Source: Polynucleobacter sp. MG-27-Goln-C1 (GTDB lineage: Bacteria; Pseudomonadota; Gammaproteobacteria; Burkholderiales; Burkholderiaceae). Taken from it: a stretch of 34,421 nucleotides of DNA. Shown here one piece after another: positions 8,857-17,526 of this stretch. Position 1 is the first letter of the stretch. The number at the start of each line of letters is the position of its first letter. The position numbers were made by a program, and so were the translations under genes. The stretch spans positions 1-34,421 of the forward strand of contig NZ_JACVPM010000007.1 of assembly GCF_018881905.1 (NCBI RefSeq). The letters run 5' to 3'. The notes beneath the pieces were generated by a model. It saw nothing but the letters and a program-made list of their open reading frames with translations, was not told the DNA's origin and made no database searches.

Positions 8857-11160
8857 ATGGAAAAAGAACTTATTCAAACCAATATATTAGTTGTTGAAGA
8901 TAGCCCAATTCAAGCGGAACTCCTGAGACGCTTTATAGTCAGCAAAGGTTTTCATTGCGGAATCGCTACAGATGGCGAGGCTGGTTTACTTTCAATACAA
9001 AATAGCCGGCCCGATATCATCATTAGCGATATTCAAATGCCCGTATTAGATGGCTATCAAATGTGTGAGCAAATCAAAAAAGATCCTCTTACACAATCCA
9101 TACCTGTCATACTATTAACTGCATTATCAGACCCGACAGATGTTATACGCGGATTAAATGCAGGTGCTGAAGCCTACCTTACAAAGCCATATGACAATGA
9201 ACGTCTTCTTACCCAAGTTAAACGTTTATTGAGCAATCCATTAACAGACTCAAATCATGACGTTGAATTACCGATCGATGTCGAAATCAATGGCACCAAG
9301 TACAGTGTTTTGGCGGGACGAAAACAAATCCTGCAAATGCTTGTCTCTACTTATGACAATGCGGCATATCAAAATCAACTACTGCGCAAACTAGAAGAAG
9401 ACCTGCACACTTTAAATTTGAACTTAGAAAATAAGGTAGCGGAAAGAACGGCAGCCCTCACTGAAGAAGAAAAACGCGCTCACAATGCAGAGGTACGTTA
9501 TCACACTCTATTTGAGCTATTGCCAGAAGGGGTCGGTTTATTAAATTCGGCCACTTGGAATTTTATTGAGTTCAATGATGTAGCGTGCGGACAACTCGGC
9601 TACCTTCGTGACGAATTTGAAAAATTGTCCTTGCTAGAAATCACTGCACCAAATCAAAGAGAGGTCTTACTGGAGCACTTAAAGCAAGCTCTGTCATATC
9701 CTCAGACTAGCTTTACCACTGAACTTCTATCTAGAGACGGTTCGATCGTCGAGATTGATATTAAAACCCGCCAAGTAGAACTTGATGGTAGAAAATTATT
9801 AAATTGTATTTTTCGTGATATTTCCGCCATCAATCGCGCAAGAAAGATGGAGCGCGAACTTGAACACAAAGCAACTCACGATTTAGTTACCGACCTTCCT
9901 GGTAAAGCAATCCTACTGGAAACGCTCAGCCAAACCATTCATATTGCCAGTAAGCAAAATAGCTTAATTACCCTCATTGCTATCGACTTAAGTAGACTAA
10001 ATACCATTTCAGCAAGCCTAGGTCACCAAGCGGCTGAAGCAATCCAAATAGAGCTGGCAGAACGCCTAAGAGCAATACAGCCAAAAGCTAGCTTGGTGGC
10101 ACGAATTAATAATCAGAACTTTATATTTATGGTTGATGGCTCTATAGATCCAAGCCCCCTAACCGAACTGTTGGCACGCATTTCCAAAGCTACAAGCCAA
10201 CCATTTGAGTGGGAAGGATCAAGGCTTGAGCTTGAACCTTCAATTGGCATCAGCATTTATCCAAAAGATGCGCAAGATGCGGATACTCTACTGCAATCGG
10301 CCGAGGCCGCTCTTTTTAGAGCTAGGCAGAGTAGTCGAAAATCAATTGTGCTTGCATCACCCGAGCTCAATGAAGAAGTTCAAAATCTTATACACAAGGA
10401 AAGTGAGCTCAGAGCAGCTTTTGCCGCAGGGCAAATGGAGATGTTTTATCAACCCCGCGTGGATTTGCAATCAGGGAAAATTGCAGGGGCAGAAGCACTA
10501 ATGCGATGGCGTGATCCAGCCAGAGGATTAGTACCCCCAAAAGACTTTATACCGCTAGCGGAGGAAATTGGACTTATTGGCAAAATGACGAATTGGGCTC
10601 TTGATCAAGTTTGCAGCCAACAAAAGAAATGGTCTAAGAATGGCATTCAGATTGTCCCGGTTTCTGTGAATTTAGTTTCCGAGCAATTTACTGACGATGA
10701 AATCATCTCAACCCTGAAACAAGCCCTAGAAAAAAATAAGTTGCCGGCAAAATACTTAGAGGTGGAATTAACTGAATCCGCAGCGATGAAAAACCCCGAA
10801 AAAACAACTGGACTATTAAATAAAATTCGGGATTTGGGCATACTAATTGCCATTGATGACTTTGGAACGGGATACTCATCTCTCGCGTACCTTGAAAAAT
10901 TTCCAATCGACATATTAAAAATCGATATTTCATTTGTTCAAGGCGTGACAACAGATAAGCATGCGGCTGCTATCACTAGCGCAATCATTGCGATGGCAAA
11001 AGAACTGGAATTCTTAATTGTTGCCGAAGGGGTTGAAATTGATGGGCAGCGTCAATTCTTGTCGCAACATCACTGCGAAGAGGGGCAAGGTTATCTTTTC
11101 TCAAAACCAATACCTGCTGAGGAGTTTGAAAAACTAATCGTTAGCGATATTACTTACTAG
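8857..11160 (+). CDS. Response regulator REC-PAS-GGDEF(degenerate)-EAL, predicted c-di-GMP phosphodiesterase
   Basis: Cytoplasmic 767-aa protein, the likely output of the adjacent Wsp-like kinase. Receiver (about 9-125): D58 in ISDIQMP, K110 in LTKPY. A coiled coil (about 175-212), then PAS (about 213-325). GGDEF-like domain (about 337-500): the active-site loop reads RINNQNF (416-422), so GG[DE]EF is lost and cyclase activity is unlikely. EAL domain (about 515-762) keeps E546-A-L, N605, E637 in ELTES, D667-D668 in DDFGTGYSSL, K688, E724 in AEGVE and Q744, the known metal and catalytic residues. The net output should therefore be c-di-GMP hydrolysis, perhaps tuned by GTP binding to the dead GGDEF. 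It lies 22 nt after metK, with no terminator between. Confidence 0.93.
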   Translation: MEKELIQTNILVVEDSPIQAELLRRFIVSKGFHCGIATDGEAGLLSIQNSRPDIIISDIQMPVLDGYQMCEQIKKDPLTQSIPVILLTALSDPTDVIRGLNAGAEAYLTKPYDNERLLTQVKRLLSNPLTDSNHDVELPIDVEINGTKYSVLAGRKQILQMLVSTYDNAAYQNQLLRKLEEDLHTLNLNLENKVAERTAALTEEEKRAHNAEVRYHTLFELLPEGVGLLNSATWNFIEFNDVACGQLGYLRDEFEKLSLLEITAPNQREVLLEHLKQALSYPQTSFTTELLSRDGSIVEIDIKTRQVELDGRKLLNCIFRDISAINRARKMERELEHKATHDLVTDLPGKAILLETLSQTIHIASKQNSLITLIAIDLSRLNTISASLGHQAAEAIQIELAERLRAIQPKASLVARINNQNFIFMVDGSIDPSPLTELLARISKATSQPFEWEGSRLELEPSIGISIYPKDAQDADTLLQSAEAALFRARQSSRKSIVLASPELNEEVQNLIHKESELRAAFAAGQMEMFYQPRVDLQSGKIAGAEALMRWRDPARGLVPPKDFIPLAEEIGLIGKMTNWALDQVCSQQKKWSKNGIQIVPVSVNLVSEQFTDDEIISTLKQALEKNKLPAKYLEVELTESAAMKNPEKTTGLLNKIRDLGILIAIDDFGTGYSSLAYLEKFPIDILKIDISFVQGVTTDKHAAAITSAIIAMAKELEFLIVAEGVEIDGQRQFLSQHHCEEGQGYLFSKPIPAEEFEKLIVSDITY

Positions 11161-11366
11161 AGCCCAAAATGAAAGTTAGACAAAGATTCAAAAAAAGCGC
11201 GTAACAGTCTATGCCCTATCAACACTACCCTCATTAGCCAGTATTGGATTTTGCTAGCAGATTAATAGAATGATTCAATTGCAAATGATGGGGTTAGCGC
11301 TAATCATTTATACGACAGGTAAATAATGTTATAGAATTTATCTAGAATATAAATTAGGCTCCATCT

Positions 11367-11723
11367 ATGTTTGACAATCACCTTGACTCTTACACCCAAA
11401 GCTTATTAGACAGGGTGGTATCCCTAACCAAGGAAATCGACAATCTTCATGCTGCATATTTAATTGTGAATAATCGATTGAATCATTTGGCGTCTTTAAC
11501 AGAACAAAGCAGTAAAGAGCTCATTGAAGAAGCAGTAAAAGTCGAAGATTTTGCTCGCCTAGCAGTGGAAGCAACAAAATTAACAGAGAAGTCTGCCCTA
11601 ATAACCAATAATGAAGATCTTATACGGGCGGCGAAAAAATCCTCTTTAGCAGCAAGCAATGTGCATCGCCTTGCTGTTGAGTTGCGTACAGTCAAACTTG
11701 CAAAACTGAAGGCTGATTACTAA
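11367..11723 (+). CDS. Hypothetical helical/coiled-coil protein, 118 aa
   Basis: Not recognised. Composition is strongly helical: Leu, Ala, Glu and Lys in heptad-like spacing throughout, no proline-rich part, no cysteine, no membrane segment and no signal peptide. It may be a small cytoplasmic coiled coil or scaffold. The start codon ATG 11367 lacks a strong Shine-Dalgarno. The upstream 206-bp gap is AT-rich. It converges on the cyclase gene at 11731 with only 7 bp between stops and no visible terminator. Position between two c-di-GMP genes is the only hint of role. Confidence 0.6.
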   Translation: MFDNHLDSYTQSLLDRVVSLTKEIDNLHAAYLIVNNRLNHLASLTEQSSKELIEEAVKVEDFARLAVEATKLTEKSALITNNEDLIRAAKKSSLAASNVHRLAVELRTVKLAKLKADY

Positions 11724-11730
11724 TTCAGAA

Positions 11731-13203
11731 TTAAAAGCATTCATACCGATTTCGCCCACTTTGTTTTGCCTTATACATTGCAGAATCTGCCTTTTTAATT
11801 AAATCATCACTTAAGTTTTGCGAACCGTCTGGGTCTGTTGCAATACCAATGCTGACGGTAACGTGCACCATGACTCCATCATTTACTTCAATTTCTTGAG
11901 CGCTAACAGTCTCAAGTATTTCTTGGGCGTAATGCATGGCACCTTGTTGATCTGTATCCGGCAAAACAAATATGAACTCCTCCCCACCATACCGGCAAAA
12001 GAAGTCTAGTGGGCGCTTTCTAATCCTTAATATTGAATTCGCGACAACCCTTAATACCTTGTCGCCACATTCGTGACCGTGCAGATCATTGAAGTCCTTA
12101 AACTTATCGATATCAATAAAAAGCGCACTCAGTGGCTTGCGAGATCTTCTGCAATCACCCTGTATTTTTGGGAACATCTCATCAAAATAGCGGCGATTGG
12201 GCAGATGCGTTAAAGCATCATGGATAGCTAAATGATTTTCAGCCTCAATCTTGGCGATAGATTTAAGTAGCTGGTATGCAAAGTAACCCACCAATAGGCA
12301 GCTGAAAAAGACTAACAAAAGAAACTTAAGGCCTGAACTAAAAGTTTGAGTCCACACCTTTCTAGTTGTCGCCTCTCCAATCATGTATGCGCCAAACTTA
12401 GAATTTTCAGAGCTAGCAACAATCTGACCAAAACCAAATGCTTCATTACTAGGAAGCAAAATTGTCCTGCCTGGGATGTCTCTCGACTTAATTCCTGCAA
12501 TTGACGCTTCAGATACCCCATGATCTTGATCGCCAAGAGAAAATATTGGCTTTCCATTGGCAAGGTATAGGCCCATCGTCTCATAGCCATCAGTTAAAGT
12601 CGTGACTAGGTCATCCTTGAATTTTTTCGAATTTACCTGGATCACTAGGAGTCCGATAAATTCCCCCTTGTCATTCACGATGGAGCTGGCCAAATGAAAA
12701 ACTTTTCTCCCATTAGACTTTGCAGTGACCTCAGGGCTAATGACTATCTCTTCTTTTCCCCGCTCCTTTAGCGCCTGAAAGTAGTAACGATCAGCCACAT
12801 TTATTTTTCTCTTCAGAGGGCCATCAGTATTAGCCAATATATTCCCATCAGCATCAACGAATAATAAATTTCCATACACATTAAACCAACTACTTACTTG
12901 AAATTTCTCCACAGTCTTCCCGAGGGACTGCCCAATTTCCTGATTAGTAAGCTTAATCTGAGTTTTTCCCGCTCTTAAGTCAAGTTTCGCAATATCTAAG
13001 AGCTTTGAACCATCTATGAGCGCATCCTCTACGAGGATGTTAGCTATCCGCACATTATGAGAAATCTCCAATGATTCGACCCTGAGATTATCCCGCCAGA
13101 TTGTATAAATCTGATAGGCGGTTGCGCTAAGAATGACAAAGATCGCAAAACAAAAACCTAGTTTTATTTTGAATTTAATATGTTGATACTGGGAGCTATA
13201 CAT
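11731..13203 (-). CDS. Membrane diguanylate cyclase, Cache-like sensor + GGDEF
   Basis: Inner-membrane enzyme of 490 aa predicted to make c-di-GMP from two GTP. TM1 is at about 14-36, a periplasmic PDC/Cache-like sensor at about 40-285 and TM2 at about 292-312. The C-terminal GGDEF domain (325-490) has the intact active site GGEEF at 406-410 and an inhibitory I-site R397-P-L-D400 exactly five residues before it, so product inhibition is expected. It resembles the interrupted cyclase at 30587-32098 in architecture and in wording of the GGDEF domain (both have RPLDFxCRxGGEEF), so the two are paralogues. It appears to be transcribed alone; the nearest minus-strand gene upstream is the Usp at 13257. 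Confidence 0.92.
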   Translation of the reverse strand: MYSSQYQHIKFKIKLGFCFAIFVILSATAYQIYTIWRDNLRVESLEISHNVRIANILVEDALIDGSKLLDIAKLDLRAGKTQIKLTNQEIGQSLGKTVEKFQVSSWFNVYGNLLFVDADGNILANTDGPLKRKINVADRYYFQALKERGKEEIVISPEVTAKSNGRKVFHLASSIVNDKGEFIGLLVIQVNSKKFKDDLVTTLTDGYETMGLYLANGKPIFSLGDQDHGVSEASIAGIKSRDIPGRTILLPSNEAFGFGQIVASSENSKFGAYMIGEATTRKVWTQTFSSGLKFLLLVFFSCLLVGYFAYQLLKSIAKIEAENHLAIHDALTHLPNRRYFDEMFPKIQGDCRRSRKPLSALFIDIDKFKDFNDLHGHECGDKVLRVVANSILRIRKRPLDFFCRYGGEEFIFVLPDTDQQGAMHYAQEILETVSAQEIEVNDGVMVHVTVSIGIATDPDGSQNLSDDLIKKADSAMYKAKQSGRNRYECF

Positions 13204-13256
13204 TGTTTACTTATTGCTATTGATCGCTTGAAGTTAGATTAATTTTTGGGGACCTA

Positions 13257-13697
13257 TCAACCCAAGATCAACACTGGCAGCTTGCTGTGCAAAATTACCT
13301 CCTGCGCTTCACTCCTCAGAAAAATTCCACGTAACCCTGTTCTCTTATGTGAGGCCATCACAATGACATCGGCTTTTGCCTTTTTAGCAGCCTCTAGAAT
13401 TCCATCGGAAATATTGGGATGATAAATATGCAATTCCTGGACATTTACATCGGGACCGATAACCGCCCTTGCCTTTGCCAACACTCGTTTAGCAAACTCC
13501 GCACTCACCTTTTTATATTCCTTTGCTGATAACGCTAAAGCTGATTGAACCTCAGATGATGAGTAAGGAATAACAGGGTCTGAAATATAGACTAGACTAA
13601 TTTTTGCCCCATCTAATTTAGCCAATTTGATCGCCATATTTAACTTTTTTTTAGTAATGCTTTCTCCGCTTACGGGGACCAATAGATTTTTAAACAT
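13257..13697 (-). CDS. Universal stress protein family (non-canonical nucleotide site)
   Basis: A 146-aa single-domain UspA-fold protein. The fold is shown by the N-terminal strand NLLVPVSGES, alternating alpha/beta segments and the terminal LPVLILG. The nucleotide site departs from the ATP-binding class: the usual Asp after the first strand is Ser (VPVSGE), and the G-x-x-G-(9x)-G-[ST] loop is shortened to GLRGIFLRSEAQEV, lacking the second glycine. It may therefore be a UspA-type that does not bind ATP. It starts 40 nt after the MFS gene stop and is probably co-transcribed with it. Compare the canonical Usp at 24063. Confidence 0.88.
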   Translation of the reverse strand: MFKNLLVPVSGESITKKKLNMAIKLAKLDGAKISLVYISDPVIPYSSSEVQSALALSAKEYKKVSAEFAKRVLAKARAVIGPDVNVQELHIYHPNISDGILEAAKKAKADVIVMASHKRTGLRGIFLRSEAQEVILHSKLPVLILG

Positions 13698-13737
13698 AAT
13701 GAATACCTTTCTGTATTAATTTGTTCTGACAACTCCA

Positions 13738-14919
13738 TTAAATATTGCTCCTGAATACCCAAATTTTCAATAGGGCTATGGAGCAAATGGCACAGCCACC
13801 CGAGAACCAAAATGCGTAACTTGGCCCTATCGATTCATATATTTCGCCAAACACTAAGGAGGCGGGCAACACCATTACTCCAGTGATTAGGTTAAACCAA
13901 CCGAATGCAGCACCTGTACGCCCCGTCGGCGCCAAATCAGCAACCATTGCTTTTTCAACACCCTCTGTTGCAGCCTTGAATAACCCATAGAGAACAAACA
14001 GGCTATACAAAGCGTAAATTGGCAGTCCTGGTATCCCCATTCCTAGATAAAAGATGACAAATCCAACCCAGGCAACCAGGATGAATTGCTTGCGTCCGTA
14101 CTGATCTGATATTGCCGATAGGGGTGCCCCAAACAAGGTAGTTATCAATGAAACTGCTGCCCACAATAGAGGAATTTGAGCCTGCGGGACACCTAATTCA
14201 CGCGCCCTGAGCAGCAAAAACATATCCGAAGAATTTCCCAGAGCAAAAAGTCCAGCCGCAAACAGGTAGCGCTTGAATTCTGGCGACATACCCTCAAAGC
14301 TCCATTGAAAACCTGGCTCTTGGACTTTGATCGCCTGCTTAGGCTCTTTAAGCGAAATTGCTAACACCAAGGTAATGGCTGCTGGAATGATTGACCAAAA
14401 AAATATATCCCTTAGAGGCAAATTCAATGCCAGCAGTAATGCAGCAATTAATGGCCCAATAACCGCTCCAGCGTTATCCATTGAGCGATGAAACCCAAAC
14501 ACTAGCCCCCTCTTATCTCTCGGCACACTTTCAGCTAATAGCGCATCCCTGGGGGATGTTCGTAACCCCTTTCCAATCCGATCCGAGAAGCGAATTAATA
14601 GCAGCCAACCCCATGAATTTACAAATGCAATAAGCGGTCTAGCTAAGCCAGCCATTAAATACCCAACTACAATCCATGGCTTGCTTCTTTTGGTTCGATC
14701 CACCACCACTCCAGAAACAAGTTTTAGCAAGCTTGATGTAGATTCTGCTATGCCCTCGATGAGGCCCAGTACCTTAGGGCCGGCCATGAGCACTGACGTT
14801 AGATATAGGGGTAGCAATGGGTAAAGCATTTCGCTGGCAGAATCATTCACAAGGCTTATCAGCCCTATAAGCCAAACTGTTCTGGGTAAGCCCCTGAGCC
14901 CCGATATGAAGCTAAACAT
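13738..14919 (-). CDS. Major facilitator superfamily permease
   Basis: Integral inner-membrane protein of 393 aa with about twelve hydrophobic segments. The loop between TM2 and TM3 (about 73-80) has the shortened MFS signature VVVDRTKRSKPW, and a second basic loop DQYGRKQF occurs around 273-280 between the two halves. A conserved DRIGKGLRTSPRDAL motif lies around 112-126. This set is typical of a broadly distributed bacterial MFS subgroup of unproven substrate, so I assign no substrate. The start overlaps closely with the upstream RNB gene (5-nt gap), indicating one operon with RNB, reductase, ferritin-like and perhaps FumC. Confidence 0.88.
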   Translation of the reverse strand: MFSFISGLRGLPRTVWLIGLISLVNDSASEMLYPLLPLYLTSVLMAGPKVLGLIEGIAESTSSLLKLVSGVVVDRTKRSKPWIVVGYLMAGLARPLIAFVNSWGWLLLIRFSDRIGKGLRTSPRDALLAESVPRDKRGLVFGFHRSMDNAGAVIGPLIAALLLALNLPLRDIFFWSIIPAAITLVLAISLKEPKQAIKVQEPGFQWSFEGMSPEFKRYLFAAGLFALGNSSDMFLLLRARELGVPQAQIPLLWAAVSLITTLFGAPLSAISDQYGRKQFILVAWVGFVIFYLGMGIPGLPIYALYSLFVLYGLFKAATEGVEKAMVADLAPTGRTGAAFGWFNLITGVMVLPASLVFGEIYESIGPSYAFWFSGGCAICSIALLKIWVFRSNI

Positions 14920-14924
14920 ATCCT

Positions 14925-16412
14925 CTACCCAGTTACAACAAAATCAATAAACCCTCGTTCAACATGGGTGTAAATTAACTTCACCCTTACAAGGTGACCG
15001 ACAGTAAGATCTTTAGAGCTATGCACCAGCTTTCCCTCTACGGGCGGGTTAAATATCCGAACCCAGGTGTCTTTTTCATTAGCACCAGAAACGATGCCAT
15101 CAAAATATTGCCCTATACGCGAACTTAGTAAAAGTGCAGCCTCAGACTTTCTTACCTGACGTTCTACGCGCTTACTAACATCCTCTTGAATGGTGCAATG
15201 CAAAGCAAGAGCCTTTAATTCATCTGTGGAATATGGGGGTTTTTGACCAAACAAGACCGATTTGATGAGGCGCAAAGTAATCAAATCAGGGTACCGTCTA
15301 TTGGGCGCTGTTGAGTGCATGTAATCCGATACCGCCAAACCAAAGTGCCCCACCGCATGACCTTTAGGCTTTTCAACAATGTATTCACCGGAGCCCATTA
15401 ACTTGACAATAATCAGGGAGAGATCTGGAAATCTGACTGGATCGGAACGATGCTCTTTTGCCAAAAATACTTCTAAGGCTTGAGAATCAGGCTCCTTGGG
15501 TAGCTTATACCCACGATCGGCTGCTACCTGAACTATACGTAACCATCGCTCCGGCGAGCGAACTACTCTTCGCATAGAGTAAATTCCCGCCTCAGCCAGA
15601 AATCTTGATGTGCATCCATTGGTAGCAATCATAAATTCTTCAATCAACTGCCTAGCACGGTTATGCGCTTGTTGTGAAATTTCCGCTATTTCATCATTTA
15701 CAAAACTTGCTCTAGGCTGAAAGATATCGAACTCAAGAGAGCCCTTCTCGTGCCTGAGAACCCTAAGTTTTTGGGCTAGTTCATCCTGAGCCTTTAGTTG
15801 GCTTTCTAAACCACTGATTCGCTTTACACCATCGGGCATTGGACCTTTGTCCTCAAGCCAAGCAGAGACTGCATCATATGCAAGCTGAGATTGGTTTCTG
15901 ACTTTTGCCATGTAAATGGAAGAACTCAGCATTTCCGCATGCTTAGAAAAATGCATTTCACAGACCATTGCGAGGCGGTCTTCATGAGGATTGAGCGAAG
16001 TTAAATCATTGGAGAGCTTCGTAGGCAGCATTGGGAAAATGCGCGCAGAGGTATACACAGAGCGTGTATTAATAAAGGCATGATCATCTACAGGGCTATC
16101 CATCTTCACAAGTGCATCTACATCTGCAATCGCTACATATAGCTTTATCCCACCATCAGGCATCTGCTCTGTGACTGTAATTTGATCGAGGTCACGGGAA
16201 TCGTCATTATCGATTGAGCACCACAAGAGATTACTTAGATCACGATAGAAAGCACCTGTATCGCGCGCGGGCCCAGTGAATTCCTTAAGCTGCTCATCTA
16301 CCTTTGATGAAAAATTTGGTTCCAAGCCACGAATAATCATTACGCCAACAGCAATACGATCTAACTCCTCCCTTTGATTCGGGGTATGCTGATTTTTGAG
16401 GCTTATTTTCAT
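14925..16412 (-). CDS. RNB-domain exoribonuclease (RNase II family, short form)
   Basis: A 495-aa enzyme predicted to degrade RNA 3' to 5'. The RNB catalytic domain begins near residue 60 with SIDNDDSRDLDQIT, the metal-binding Asp cluster. Compared with the E. coli motif TID-x5-DMDD, the fourth acidic position is Gln here. I recall the same motif in other short RNB proteins, so this may be a subfamily trait, not an inactivating change. DYMHSTAPNRRYPDL near 367-381 is the conserved RNB substrate motif. A short S1-like beta barrel ends the protein. There are no N-terminal cold-shock domains, so it is shorter than RNase II or RNase R. It sits in an apparent operon with redox and iron-storage genes. 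Confidence 0.87.
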   Translation of the reverse strand: MKISLKNQHTPNQREELDRIAVGVMIIRGLEPNFSSKVDEQLKEFTGPARDTGAFYRDLSNLLWCSIDNDDSRDLDQITVTEQMPDGGIKLYVAIADVDALVKMDSPVDDHAFINTRSVYTSARIFPMLPTKLSNDLTSLNPHEDRLAMVCEMHFSKHAEMLSSSIYMAKVRNQSQLAYDAVSAWLEDKGPMPDGVKRISGLESQLKAQDELAQKLRVLRHEKGSLEFDIFQPRASFVNDEIAEISQQAHNRARQLIEEFMIATNGCTSRFLAEAGIYSMRRVVRSPERWLRIVQVAADRGYKLPKEPDSQALEVFLAKEHRSDPVRFPDLSLIIVKLMGSGEYIVEKPKGHAVGHFGLAVSDYMHSTAPNRRYPDLITLRLIKSVLFGQKPPYSTDELKALALHCTIQEDVSKRVERQVRKSEAALLLSSRIGQYFDGIVSGANEKDTWVRIFNPPVEGKLVHSSKDLTVGHLVRVKLIYTHVERGFIDFVVTG

Positions 16413-16426
16413 AATTAAGCTAATTT

Positions 16427-16981
16427 TTAATGGCCGCCATGACTTTCAATCCATTTAATCATAACCTCAATCCAGCGCAGGAGAAATTGCTTACTACCCT
16501 CCCCGATATTTCCAGCTTCGTCAAAGAAGCCGTCTTTTATTTGCAAAAACATTTCGGGCTGGCATAAGGTAGGCATATTCAAAGTAGCAAGGACGCCACG
16601 CAAATGTTGCTGTGCTAATGCCGTGCCAATAGGACTTGGAGATATACCAATGATGGCAGCAGGCTTATTACCCCACGAGTTACTGCCAAATGGACGTGAG
16701 CCATGATCCAAGGCATTTTTTAAAACCCCTGGAATAGATCTGTTGTACTCCGGAGTAACAAATAACACACCATCAACGTTTTCAATCTCAGACTTCATTC
16801 GCAATACTGAATTGGCCTGATGCTCATCATCGTCTTGGTTATATAGAGGTAAATCCCCTATTTCCACAAAATGAAAACTAACGGTATTGGACGCCATTCG
16901 AACTATGGCATTTGCTAAGTGGCGATTAAAGGAGTCTTTTCGCAAACTTCCCACAATGACAGCAATCTGTAAGGTATCCAT
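16427..16981 (-). CDS. NAD(P)H-dependent FMN reductase (flavodoxin-like, ChrR/YieF type)
   Basis: A 184-aa flavodoxin-fold quinone or FMN reductase. The FMN phosphate loop is GSLRKDSFN near 12-20. The second flavin contact TPEYNRSIPGVLKNALDHGSR (about residues 75-95) is characteristic of the NADPH_dep_FMN_red family. Such enzymes reduce quinones and various oxidants by two electrons and limit oxidative stress. It lies 14 nt upstream of the RNB start and 16 nt downstream of the ferritin-like gene, so co-transcription is likely. The physiological substrate cannot be read from sequence. Confidence 0.9.
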   Translation of the reverse strand: MDTLQIAVIVGSLRKDSFNRHLANAIVRMASNTVSFHFVEIGDLPLYNQDDDEHQANSVLRMKSEIENVDGVLFVTPEYNRSIPGVLKNALDHGSRPFGSNSWGNKPAAIIGISPSPIGTALAQQHLRGVLATLNMPTLCQPEMFLQIKDGFFDEAGNIGEGSKQFLLRWIEVMIKWIESHGGH

Positions 16982-16997
16982 AATTAAGCTCCTGGCC

Positions 16998-17477
16998 TTA
17001 TGATGAAAAGGGGCTAATCTCCCCAGGCTTTCTCAACATCTTATTGACCTCATCAAGATGCATCTCCTCCTGAACAATCAGTTCCCTTGCATACTCCTCA
17101 AGCAATACCGACTGCACTCCACTGGTTTCTGGATGAGTACGCGTAGCAATCTTTAATAGGTCGTAGTAAGCAGCTAAAGCGATCGTTTCATGCTCAAGAC
17201 TTTCGCGCAATATATCGCCAATATCATGCTTTTCTGTCTCGAGTAAGGGTCCAATCTTTAAAGATGGGTGACCGCCAAGCAAGGTAACCAGCTCACCTGC
17301 CCTATGGGCATGACTCAGGCTCTCAGTTGCATTTCCCTTTAACCAATCAACAATGGGAATTCGGTTGTAACCATAAACCATTAGTGAGTAGTGGGTGTAT
17401 TTAACAACCCCAGCTAACTCTAGCTCCATAATTCTATTGAGCGACTCGACAGCAATTTGATTATTCATATCGTTCAT
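16998..17477 (-). CDS. Bacterioferritin/ferritin-like di-iron protein
   Basis: A 159-aa four-helix protein. Di-iron ligands are visible in the expected pattern: E in MELELAGVVKY (helix 1), E-x-x-x-H in ATESLSHAHRAGE (helix 2), E in SLEHETIALAAYY (helix 3) and E-x-x-H in VQEEMHLDEVNK (helix 4). This matches the bacterioferritin class. I do not see an obvious haem methionine in the usual place, so it may be a haem-free variant. The start has a good site, AAGGAG 6 nt upstream. Likely role is iron storage or detoxification, fitting the adjacent reductase and nearby SOD. Confidence 0.87.
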   Translation of the reverse strand: MNDMNNQIAVESLNRIMELELAGVVKYTHYSLMVYGYNRIPIVDWLKGNATESLSHAHRAGELVTLLGGHPSLKIGPLLETEKHDIGDILRESLEHETIALAAYYDLLKIATRTHPETSGVQSVLLEEYARELIVQEEMHLDEVNKMLRKPGEISPFSS

Positions 17478-17526
17478 ACCGATCTCCTTAGATCATGTTA
17501 GTAAAACTACAAACATCGCCACTTCT

